NCBI RefSeq assembly: GCF_029626105.1
Contig: NZ_JARUBH010000009.1
Location: 3,720,001 to 3,784,000, forward strand
Reading direction: 5' to 3'
Origin: Solwaraspora sp. WMMD792
GTDB taxonomy: Bacteria; Actinomycetota; Actinomycetes; Mycobacteriales; Micromonosporaceae
DNA: 64,000 nucleotides
The notes under the pieces were generated by a model that saw only the letters and a list, made by a program, of their open reading frames with translations, ran no database searches and had not been told where the DNA came from. Positions 26,524 through 33,639 of the stretch are shown piece after piece. Every line of letters begins with the position of its first letter. The stretch's first letter is position 1. Made by a program: the position numbers and the translations under genes.

Positions 26524-27306
26524 TCAGCTCAGCCGCGGGATGGTCAGGACCGTGCCGGGACGCAGGTCACGGGGGTTGACGATGCCGTTGGCCGAGGCGA
26601 TGTGCCGCCACAGCCGCGGATCCCGGTACTCGGCGGCGGCGATGCTGTGCAGCGTGTCGTTGCGCCGCACCACCCACGTCTTGTGCACGTCGGAGGAGTG
26701 CAGCTCACGCTCCTTGAGCTGCGCGTCGGTGAGCGACTCCACGAAGCTGCAGGAAACCGTCGCCCGGACCGGTGTGCCGTCGGGCAGGAACATGGTGAAC
26801 CGTTCGCTGATCTGGGTGAGCACGCCGGTGAAGATGTCGGCGAAGGCACCCCAGGACAGGGTGCACAGCGGAGGTCGGTGCAGTTCCTTGTCGAACTCGG
26901 CCAGCCGGGCCACCCGGCCGGTCAGCGCGGTGACGTCGGTCGCGTCGCCGGTCTGGAACGGATTGGGTGGCGTCACCAGCGAGGTGGCCCGGGCCCACAT
27001 GGACGCCTCCGCCCTCGACTCGTAGGTGTCGAAGAACAGCTCGAGCGACAACGTCGCGGGCTGCATGGCCGCGAACTCCTGCTGCAACCCGCTCCACGTC
27101 CAGGCACTGCCCTTGCCGGCGCTCTCGTGCGCGTGCCAGTTGACCGACCGCGACCGGGTGATCTCGTGCGGATTGAACAGCGCCTCGATCGGGCCGTTGC
27201 GATCGAAGTCCGTGCCGTCGTGGGCGATGGTCAGTTTCTGCAACCCACCGCCGCCGGGGCCGAACCCGAGCGCGGCGCTGGCCAGGCCCGCCTTGTTGAG
27301 ACTCAC
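26524..27306 (-). CDS. CIS tube-adaptor protein with C-terminal LysM (Afp7-like)
   Basis: 260 aa from the GTG at 27306 (VSLNKAGLASAALGFG), overlapping the stop of the 408-aa gene by 4 bp. Residues 20-190 match the CIS_tube/gp53-like fold (IEALFNPHEITRSRSVNW, LELFFDTYESRAE). Residues 205-258 are a LysM domain (KTWVVRRNDTLHSIAAAEYR, DLRPGTVLTIP). It connects tube and hub. The open frame runs on to 28089, but that stretch is an off-frame copy of the upstream proline-rich gene. Confidence 0.9.
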   Translation of the reverse strand: MSLNKAGLASAALGFGPGGGGLQKLTIAHDGTDFDRNGPIEALFNPHEITRSRSVNWHAHESAGKGSAWTWSGLQQEFAAMQPATLSLELFFDTYESRAEASMWARATSLVTPPNPFQTGDATDVTALTGRVARLAEFDKELHRPPLCTLSWGAFADIFTGVLTQISERFTMFLPDGTPVRATVSCSFVESLTDAQLKERELHSSDVHKTWVVRRNDTLHSIAAAEYRDPRLWRHIASANGIVNPRDLRPGTVLTIPRLS

Positions 27307-28529
27307 CGCCGCACCCCCCGACGCTCGGCCTCGACCGCCAGCCGGCGCATGATCCGGCCGTGCACCTGCTCGGTGACCTGCCCGACGTCGACCTGCGGGG
27401 CCGGCTGAGCAGGCGGCTGCGGCACACCACGGTCGGCCCGGGTCGGCCCGGACCCGAAACTGCCGGGCAGGGGGCCGGCGCCGTCGCGCGAGCCGACTCC
27501 ACGGCCGCCGAGGAAGGTCGCACCATGCCCGGTCGCACCATGCCCCGGGCCGCCGGAAGCCGCCCGCATCGGGCCCGCACCGGCCGGGTGCTGTGGTACG
27601 CCGGCCGCCGACGGTGCGGCCAGCGGAAGCTGCGGCGCCGGTCGGGCCGCCGGAGGCCGCGCCGTGACCACCTGGGACGGGGTCGCGGCGGGCGAGCGCT
27701 GCCCGCCGGTGGACGGCACACCGGCGGCGGGCCAGCCGGCCTGATCTGCCGTGGGTGGCGTGCGGAAGACCAGGTGGGGTCCGCTGGCCATCCGGCCCGG
27801 GTCGCCGATCAGCCCGGCCCAGTCGGCAGGGCCGGCTGCCGTCGGAGCCGTAGCCGTGGGAGTCCACGGCCCGGCGTCGGCGGCCGGGGCACCCGTCGGC
27901 ACCGCCGGCCCGGTGGCCGACGGTCCGATGGACGCCGGCCGTTTGGCCTGGTCGGCCGGCGATGGCGCGGAACCCGGTTCGGCAGACACGGCCGCCTTGC
28001 GTTGGATGGTCAGCGGCCGGCCGGCGGCCGGCCGGGGCGGCACCGGCTGCGTGGAGCGGCCGGCGACCCCGGGACCGGTGGCGGCCCACACCGGGCTCGA
28101 CTCGGCAACGGGGCGGGCCGGGCGCGCCGGCACCACCGGGCCGGACGCGGCGGCCGGCGATCCGCCGGCCGGGTCGGCGGCCGAACGGCGGGCGGACGCG
28201 ACCGGCCTACGGTGCGCCGGGGCTGGTGGCCCGGCGCTCGCCGGGTCGGCGGCCGGGCTGGTCGGCAGAGCAGCGGCCGGGGCAGCGTGTCCGGCGGACG
28301 GCGGCGGTGCGGGTCGCGCGTACACGATGGGTGTCGTCGGCCCGGTGTGCTGCTGCGTGGCCAGGTTGACGTAGCGCGAAGCGACCTCGGCCAGCGGCAG
28401 ACCCGCCGGCATGGTGTGGTGGCGGGTGAGCGCGGACCGGGCCTGGCCCAGGTCGATCAGGCCGGGTCGCCGGGCCGGCCGGGACAGCCGGTGGACCAGC
28501 GCCGGGTCGAAGGTCGTGTCGTCGTTCAT
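27303..28529 (-). CDS. Proline/alanine-rich eCIS protein of unknown function (possible linker, ruler or cargo)
   Basis: 408 aa from the ATG at 28529. Only the two ends look folded: residues 1-65 (FDPALVHRLSRPARRPGLID, LAEVASRYVNLATQQHTGP) and the last 30 (VDVGQVTEQVHGRIMRRLAV). Everything between is a low-complexity Pro/Ala/Gly/Ser segment. No TM or signal peptide. It sits between tube 2 and the LysM adaptor. The conserved-looking C-terminal helix suggests docking to the particle. No tape-measure protein is recognised elsewhere in the cluster, so a role as spacer is possible but unproven. Confidence 0.75.
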   Translation of the reverse strand: MNDDTTFDPALVHRLSRPARRPGLIDLGQARSALTRHHTMPAGLPLAEVASRYVNLATQQHTGPTTPIVYARPAPPPSAGHAAPAAALPTSPAADPASAGPPAPAHRRPVASARRSAADPAGGSPAAASGPVVPARPARPVAESSPVWAATGPGVAGRSTQPVPPRPAAGRPLTIQRKAAVSAEPGSAPSPADQAKRPASIGPSATGPAVPTGAPAADAGPWTPTATAPTAAGPADWAGLIGDPGRMASGPHLVFRTPPTADQAGWPAAGVPSTGGQRSPAATPSQVVTARPPAARPAPQLPLAAPSAAGVPQHPAGAGPMRAASGGPGHGATGHGATFLGGRGVGSRDGAGPLPGSFGSGPTRADRGVPQPPAQPAPQVDVGQVTEQVHGRIMRRLAVEAERRGVRR

Positions 28530-28542
28530 CCGAGGCTCCCGG

Positions 28543-29085
28543 TCAGCCGACCATGCCGGCCACGCCGTGCGCCAGCGCGGCGGCCTGGCCCAGCAGCGGC
28601 TTGGTCAGACCCTCGTGCACCAGCTCCAGCGACTCGAAGCCGACATCGTCGCCGCTCGCGCTGAACGTCGGGCCGGTCCAGCGCACCGGCAACGCGTTGC
28701 GGAAGTTCCACCACATCACCGGGATCTGCCGCCGGTCGAGCAGCACGATCGTGCCGCTGCGGCGCTGGATGACGCCCCGGGTGGTGTTGTCGTACCAGCC
28801 CCACAGACCGCTGAGCGGGCTCAGCCCCTGCCGCAGCACCAGGTGCGCGGGAGTGGCCGCGCCGGGCAGCTGGTGAACGAAGCCGTTGACCCCGCCCTCC
28901 CGGTAGGACTCCATCTCGATCTGACTTTCCAGGCCGCTGACCTCGTTGAACCCGGCCAGCAGCAGGCCCTCGATCTCCACCGCGAAGTTGAAGGTCTGGA
29001 ACGGGTCCGGCAGCCGCAGGCCGGTCCAGTTGCCCACGGCGGCAGGTGCCCAGCTGAGCCCGAGCGGAATCCCGGTCGACATCAT
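28543..29085 (-). CDS. Second tail-tube protein (T4 gp19 family, Afp5-like)
   Basis: 180 aa; ATG at 29085 (a second in-frame ATG at 29082) overlaps the DUF6760 stop. PFQTFNFAVEIEGLLLAGFNEVSGLESQIE and YREGGVNGFVHQLPG are the gp19 tube signature. Relative to tube 1 it has a longer N-terminus and a C-terminal tail, as expected for the baseplate-proximal tube ring. Confidence 0.9.
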   Translation of the reverse strand: MMSTGIPLGLSWAPAAVGNWTGLRLPDPFQTFNFAVEIEGLLLAGFNEVSGLESQIEMESYREGGVNGFVHQLPGAATPAHLVLRQGLSPLSGLWGWYDNTTRGVIQRRSGTIVLLDRRQIPVMWWNFRNALPVRWTGPTFSASGDDVGFESLELVHEGLTKPLLGQAAALAHGVAGMVG

Positions 29086-29255
29086 CTCCGTGCCCCTCCC
29101 TGTTCATTGAGTCGCTCGTTGATCCGCGCGACCTCCGCGACCCAGCGCTGCCGTTCCCGGTGGTCCAGCTGCATGATCTCGTGATAAGGCCAGTGAAAGT
29201 GATAGGCCAGGTACGCTACTTCCTCGTGCAGCCGGTCCGGGGAGTAGCGCGTCAT
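29082..29255 (-). CDS. DUF6760 small eCIS protein
   Basis: 57 aa: MTRYSPDRLHEEVAYLAYHF followed by HWPYHEIMQLDHRERQRWV. A small conserved protein recurring in actinobacterial eCIS loci next to the tube genes. Starts at the ATGA overlap with the chaperone-like gene and ends at the ATGA overlap with tube 2. Function not known; position between a putative chaperone and a tube protein suggests assembly help. Confidence 0.78.
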   Translation of the reverse strand: MTRYSPDRLHEEVAYLAYHFHWPYHEIMQLDHRERQRWVAEVARINERLNEQGGARR

Positions 29256-29638
29256 CCCCCCAGGCTGGGCGGCTCCACTTCGAACGATCCACTGCAGTGT
29301 GGGCAGTCGACCTGCAGCCGGGCGTGCCCGTTGAGGTTGATCCGCTGGTAGAAGTCCTGCAGGTAGGCGAGATCGGCGGAGTAGAGGTTCTCCACCACGT
29401 TGGTGTTGATGTACTCCAGTCCGCCCAGCCTGGTGATCACCCGGGCCAGCAGGATGATCACCAGGTAGCCCGGGTTCGACCGTACCCGGGGATCCTTGAT
29501 CGGCTCGATCTCGTCGAGCGCGGTGGCCATCCGCATGGCTCCCTCGCGGTGCACCGTGCCGTCCGGCGCGACCAGTCCGTGCGGCAGGGTGAACGGGAAC
29601 TCGGTACGGCGGGCCTCGACGACGCCGGTCAGCTCCAC
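29252..29638 (-). CDS. T4 gp26-like baseplate hub assembly chaperone-type protein
   Basis: 128 aa, GTG at 29638, overlapping the tube 1 stop by about 10 bp. EFPFTLPHGLVAPDGTVHRE...DEIEPIKDPRVRSNPGYLVIILLARVITRLGG follows the pattern of the T4-family hub assembly chaperone. A single CPHC pair near the C-terminus hints at half of a zinc knuckle. Together with DUF6760 it likely escorts tube or hub proteins; assigned by pattern only. Confidence 0.65.
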   Translation of the reverse strand: MELTGVVEARRTEFPFTLPHGLVAPDGTVHREGAMRMATALDEIEPIKDPRVRSNPGYLVIILLARVITRLGGLEYINTNVVENLYSADLAYLQDFYQRINLNGHARLQVDCPHCSGSFEVEPPSLGG

Positions 29639-30066
29639 TGGTCGACCTCGATGCGTTCACAGGCGAGGATGAGTTGCTCCACGGCGATCTCGTCGCTGGT
29701 CGCGCTGAGGCTGGGTCCGCTCCACGACTTGGGCCAGCAGTCGAACAGGTTCCAGGTCACCTTCGGATTGCCCTGCTGGTCGAGCAGGGTGATCGACACG
29801 TTGTGCCGTTCCACGGTGCCCTTCATCACCTTCTGCCGCCACTCCCACAGCTTGCTGTCGCTGGTGAGGCCACGGCTGAGCGTGATGTCACCGTAGCTGT
29901 TCAGCCCGGGAATCTTGCGCGGCGCCAGGTTCCGGTCCGTACCCTCCCGGTACTCGGCGACGTTCTGGCTGGTCTCCAGCCCGGAAGCCTCCCGGAATCC
30001 GGCCCGGGTGATGCCGTCGAGCTCCACCGCGAAGTTGTACCCGAAGTATGGGTCGAGTCTGTCCAC
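29629..30066 (-). CDS. Main tail-tube protein (T4 gp19 family, Afp1-like)
   Basis: 145 aa, GTG at 30066 with GAGG upstream. DPYFGYNFAVELDGITRAGFREASGLE and YREGTDRNLAPRKIPGLNSY give a clear gp19 match. It should polymerise into the inner tube through which cargo travels. A 45-bp gap separates it from sheath 2. Confidence 0.93.
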   Translation of the reverse strand: MDRLDPYFGYNFAVELDGITRAGFREASGLETSQNVAEYREGTDRNLAPRKIPGLNSYGDITLSRGLTSDSKLWEWRQKVMKGTVERHNVSITLLDQQGNPKVTWNLFDCWPKSWSGPSLSATSDEIAVEQLILACERIEVDQWS

Positions 30067-30111
30067 AACCGCACCTCACTGTTTGTCCGCACCGACTGTT
30101 GTCCGCACCGG

Positions 30112-31272
30112 TCACGCCACGCCGACCGTCACCCCGCTCGCGCCGTGGATGACGCGGACGGTGATGAACTCGGCCGGCGCGGTCGGTGCCACTCCGATGT
30201 GTGTCACTACCACCCCGGCCTCGATGACCGCGGGTGGGTTCGTCTCGTGGTCGCACTTGACGTAGAACGCCTCGGCGGGCGTGCGGCCCTGCAGGGCACC
30301 GCGCTGGAACAGCCCGTCGAGGTACGCGGTGAGTTCCCGCATGATCCGCACCCACAGCCGGACGTCGTTGGGCTCGTGCACCAGGCCGGTCATGAACCGT
30401 TCGATCCACCGGCCGATCGTGCTCACCAGGCGGCGGGCGGTCACGTCCTGCCAGGCCGGGTCGGCGCCGAGGGTACGCGCGCCCCAGACCCGTACGCCCC
30501 GGCCGGGCAACGCCCGCAGGCAGTTGACCCGCTGCCCGTACAGCGTGCCGACCTCGGCAGCGGTGAGCTGCACCTGCAGGTCGACAATGCCCTCGACCAC
30601 GGTGTTGGCCGGTGCCTTGTGGACGCCGACCCGTTGGTCGGCGGTGGAGTACACGCCGGCCACGTGCCCGGACGGCGGCAGGTGACGCAGCCGCCCGTCG
30701 GCGCCGGACGCGCCCAACCAGGGGTAGTACAGCGCGCCGAACGCACCGTCGGCCCCGGTCAGCGCCGCGCACTGCTCGGCGACCTTCGCCGGGTCGACGG
30801 CCGGGACGCCGTCGAGCAGCGCGAACCGGTCACCGTGCTGCCGGCAGTGCCGCAGCATCGCCTGCTGTGCCTGCACGACCGGGGCGAGATCCTTGTCGAC
30901 CGGCCACGGCGCGGCGGCCACGATGCCGGGGGCACAAATCAGGTCGACATCGTCCAGGTCGTCCAGCGTCGCCAGTGCTTCCTGCACCTCCTCGACGGGC
31001 GTCAGCCCTCTGGGCACCCGGACGACGTGACACAGCGTCCCGCCGTTGTCGAAGAACCCCCGGACCGCGTCGGCCAGGAAGCCGTCCGGGGCGTCGCCGG
31101 AGGTCGCACCACCGAAGACCGCCTCGAACTGCGGCCACAGGGTCAGCCGCTGCGGGGTGTACGGGCCGGTGGCGGCCCGGCCGAGGAAGGCGGGCACCCC
31201 GGTGAGCTGGGTCGGTGGCGGCGGCGGGAACACGTCCTGCCGGTGCACACCGGGTGTCAGCGGGTAGGTCAC
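30112..31272 (-). CDS. Contractile tail sheath protein (second copy)
   Basis: 386 aa from the GTG at 31272 (VTYPLTPGVHRQDV). Sheath signatures: FLGRAATGPYTPQRL, FFDNGGTLCHVVRV, YYPWLGASGADGRLRHLPPSGHVAGVYSTADQRVGVHKAPAN and the C-terminal RGVRVWGARTL / AFYVKCDHETNPP. It lacks the acidic insertion of sheath 1. Two sheaths per particle are usual in Afp-type eCIS. Confidence 0.92.
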   Translation of the reverse strand: MTYPLTPGVHRQDVFPPPPPTQLTGVPAFLGRAATGPYTPQRLTLWPQFEAVFGGATSGDAPDGFLADAVRGFFDNGGTLCHVVRVPRGLTPVEEVQEALATLDDLDDVDLICAPGIVAAAPWPVDKDLAPVVQAQQAMLRHCRQHGDRFALLDGVPAVDPAKVAEQCAALTGADGAFGALYYPWLGASGADGRLRHLPPSGHVAGVYSTADQRVGVHKAPANTVVEGIVDLQVQLTAAEVGTLYGQRVNCLRALPGRGVRVWGARTLGADPAWQDVTARRLVSTIGRWIERFMTGLVHEPNDVRLWVRIMRELTAYLDGLFQRGALQGRTPAEAFYVKCDHETNPPAVIEAGVVVTHIGVAPTAPAEFITVRVIHGASGVTVGVA

Positions 31273-31291
31273 GGTTTCGTCCGGGCGTCCG

Positions 31292-32572
31292 CTACTGGAC
31301 CCCGCCGGCCCACTGGCTGATCCGGAACACCACGAACTCGGCCGGGCGTACCATCGCCACCCCGATCTCGACCACCAGTTGGCCGGCGTCGCGGACCGCG
31401 GCCGGGTTGACGGTCTCGTCACAGCGTACGTAGAACGCCTGCTCCGGGGTGTTGCCCAGCAGCGCACCGGAGGCCCACACAGTGGTCAGGAAGGCACTGA
31501 CGTTACGCCGGATCTTCGACCACAGCTCCGGCGCGTTCGGCTCGAAGACCACCCACTGGGTGCCTTCGTCGATCGATTCGCGCAGGAAGTTGAACAGCCG
31601 CCGGGAGGAGATGTAGCGCCACTCAGCCTGATCCTTGCCGGCGAGGGTACGGGCACCCCAGATCGTGATGTTGCCGCCGAACTTGCGGATCACGTTGATG
31701 TCGTCCGGGTTGAGCCCGGCCTGCTGCTGCTTGCTGACCAACGCCTCGACGCCCAGCGCACCCCGAATCACCTCGTTGGCCGGCGCTTTGTGCACACCCC
31801 GCTCGGTGTCCACGCGGGCGTACACCCCGGCGATGTGCCCGCTCGGCGGCTGGTACACCTTGTTGCCGTCGGCGTCGGTGACGCCCACGTCGATCCACGG
31901 GTAGTAGATCGCGCCGTAGCTGCTGTCCCGGACGTCGCCCTGGATCGCTGCCTTGGTCAACGTGGTGGTCTGCCGACCGTCGAGGATCGCGAACCGGTCC
32001 TGCAGGTACTGGTTCTCGCAGTGGTCGAGCAGCGCGGTCTGCACCGCGTCGCTCACCGCGCCGGGGATCGCGACCAGGGCGATCTCGTCGATCGCGGCGA
32101 AGGTCGCCAACGCGTCGATCAGGTCGTCGTCCGAGGATCCGGCGGCGGCAGCGGGGGCAGAGGCGGCATCGTCGGCGTCGTCATCGTCGGCGTCGGCGGG
32201 TGCGGGTGCGGGTGCGGGTGCGGAGGGGGCGGCGACGCGGGTGATCCAGCAGCGGCCGCCACCGTTGTTGAAGAAGCCGTACACGGCGTGGGCGAGGGTG
32301 CGGTTGCCGGGCTGGATGTCGCCGAAGAGGTTCTTGAACGTCTCCCAGCCGTCGACGAGCTGAGCCTCGCCGGCAGGCGCCACCACGTGGAAGTCGGCCG
32401 GCACGGGGGTGCCGTCCGCCGTCACACCGGCACGACCGGGCAGCAGCGGCATTGTGACGTCGTCGGCGACGACACCGATGAAGCCGGCGGTGCTGGTCCC
32501 CACACCGGCGATCGGCTTGATCGCCGAGGGGACCTCCTCGACGTACACGCCCGGCGCTAGATACTGCGGCAT
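31292..32572 (-). CDS. Contractile tail sheath protein (main copy) with acidic low-complexity insertion
   Basis: 426 aa from the ATG at 32572, nine bases after a GGGGGAG site. Begins MPQYLAPGVYVEEVPSAIKP, typical of sheath N-termini. Core: FFNNGGGRCWITRV, YYPWIDVGVTDADGNKVYQP, PSGHIAGVYARVDTERGVHK. Between CWITRV and LIDALATFAAID (about residues 120-155) sits a Pro-Ala then poly-Asp/Ala stretch, encoded by GCGGGT-type hexamer repeats at 32190-32225, most likely a surface loop on the contracting domain. The frame is open further upstream but is shadow. Confidence 0.93.
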   Translation of the reverse strand: MPQYLAPGVYVEEVPSAIKPIAGVGTSTAGFIGVVADDVTMPLLPGRAGVTADGTPVPADFHVVAPAGEAQLVDGWETFKNLFGDIQPGNRTLAHAVYGFFNNGGGRCWITRVAAPSAPAPAPAPADADDDDADDAASAPAAAAGSSDDDLIDALATFAAIDEIALVAIPGAVSDAVQTALLDHCENQYLQDRFAILDGRQTTTLTKAAIQGDVRDSSYGAIYYPWIDVGVTDADGNKVYQPPSGHIAGVYARVDTERGVHKAPANEVIRGALGVEALVSKQQQAGLNPDDINVIRKFGGNITIWGARTLAGKDQAEWRYISSRRLFNFLRESIDEGTQWVVFEPNAPELWSKIRRNVSAFLTTVWASGALLGNTPEQAFYVRCDETVNPAAVRDAGQLVVEIGVAMVRPAEFVVFRISQWAGGVQ

Positions 32573-32591
32573 CTGTGGGTACTCCCCCTCG

Positions 32592-33185
32592 TCAGGACTC
32601 GTGGCCCACGCCCTGGCCGACACGAATGACCGTCCCGGTCACCTCGGGCCCGACCGGCATGGATTCGAACACGTCGACGCTGAGCGTGACGCTGTAGTGC
32701 AGAACCGCTTTGGGTCGACCGCCCATGGCCTGCCAGAACTCGCCGATGCCCTGCAGTTGGCTCTCGGCGGTGACCATCGCGCGCAGCGGTGGCTGCTGCC
32801 CGGCCAGGTCACCGCGCAGGTAGTCGGCGGGAATCTCCCGGTGGCGCAGCAGCACCCGCAGTACGTCGCCGAGCAGCCGGTGCTCGTCCTGCGCCGGGTT
32901 GGGCGCGCTGTCGTTGGGCCAGGCGGTGACCAGGTAGGAGCAGTCGACCCGGGCCGGCACCCGCCGACGGGTGATCATCCCGGACTCCTGCCGGGTGTTC
33001 TCCCACTGGTTGGTCCGCAGCTCGTGGTTCTCCCGTACGTCGTAGAGGAAGAACGCGATCGCGGGCAGGGTGACGCCGGAGGGCGGAAACTGGTCGTCCG
33101 GTGTGGCGAAGCTGACGGTGATGCCGGGCAGCGCCAGCTCGCCCTGCACGAGGGCGGCGAGCGACGCGTCCAGATCATGAAACAC
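32592..33185 (-). CDS. DUF4255 tail-terminator/cap protein (Afp16/Pvc16-like)
   Basis: 197 aa from the GTG at 33185 (VFHDLDASLAALVQGELALP), with AGGG just upstream. DDQFPPSGVTLPAIAFFLYDVRENHELRTNQW is the DUF4255 signature. Cap proteins end tube and sheath growth. It is the first gene of the structural operon; the inverted-repeat cluster at 33327-33363 lies 140-180 bp upstream. Confidence 0.9.
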   Translation of the reverse strand: MFHDLDASLAALVQGELALPGITVSFATPDDQFPPSGVTLPAIAFFLYDVRENHELRTNQWENTRQESGMITRRRVPARVDCSYLVTAWPNDSAPNPAQDEHRLLGDVLRVLLRHREIPADYLRGDLAGQQPPLRAMVTAESQLQGIGEFWQAMGGRPKAVLHYSVTLSVDVFESMPVGPEVTGTVIRVGQGVGHES

Positions 33186-33326
33186 TGCCCTGTCCCGCCC
33201 CCAATTGCGTCCTTCGCGCCGGTCGACAGGTCTACCGGACGGGCGTCCCACGAGCGTCTGCGCCGGCGTCTACCGGACCGCCTCGGCGGATCCTGGGCGA
33301 CGAACCAAAGGGCTTGACGTGGCAAG

Positions 33327-33363
33327 TCACATGTCAATGTGATGCGCGCCACATAGGCATCAC
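33327..33363. promoter_or_regulatory. Cluster of overlapping inverted repeats upstream of the eCIS structural operon
   Basis: Three nested inverted repeats share this 37-bp AT-richer stretch: TCACAT-N4-ATGTGA (33327-33342), ATGTG-N8-CACAT (33337-33354) and GTGATGC-N11-GCATCAC (33339-33363). It lies between the frameshifted small gene and the cap gene. A regulator-binding site or a switchable hairpin controlling the structural genes is a reasonable inference. The whole gap 33186-33382 contains no gene. Confidence 0.5.
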
Positions 33364-33382
33364 GCTGTCCCGACCACCACAG

Positions 33383-33618
33383 TCACGAGATGAACAGCCC
33401 CCTGAAGATCTCTCCTGCCCTGGAGACCTCCCCCGGCGCGTACCCCCGTCTGGCGCGCAGGTTGTTGCGGACCCGGACCGCCATGTCCGCCCACTCGTTG
33501 GGCTGGTAGGTATGCCGGTAGGTGTGTAGCCACGCCTGTTGCGCTCCAGCAGTTCATCAACGAGGTCGTCCTCCGCGAAGAGCGCTTCGAGTTCCGGATG
33601 CGTTTCGACCATATGCAC
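33383..33618 (-). pseudogene. Small eCIS-linked gene split by a one-base frameshift
   Basis: A GTG at 33618 with GGAGGG six bases upstream opens a frame reading VHMVETHPELEALFAEDDLVDELLE. Near 33540 coding sense switches to the next frame, giving RQQAWLHTYRHTYQPNEWAD then MAVRVRNNLRARRGYAPGEV to a TGA at 33383. Adding a single C at the GCGCAACAG stretch restores one open frame of about 78 aa. So the gene is a recent pseudogene, a sequencing error, or uses frameshifting. It starts 21 bp after the ATPase stop on the same strand. Family not recognised. Confidence 0.7.
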
Positions 33619-33639
33619 GTCGAACCCTCCACAGTCTCG

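Noticed and set aside
26524-28089. 521-aa version of the LysM adaptor protein
   Set aside because: The extra 261 residues are an off-frame reading of the proline-rich gene. The GTG at 27306 overlaps that gene's stop and fits the family start.
33327-33342. CRP-type binding site
   Set aside because: The arms are in the order TCACAT-N4-ATGTGA, opposite to TGTGA-N6-TCACA, so it is not a normal CRP site.
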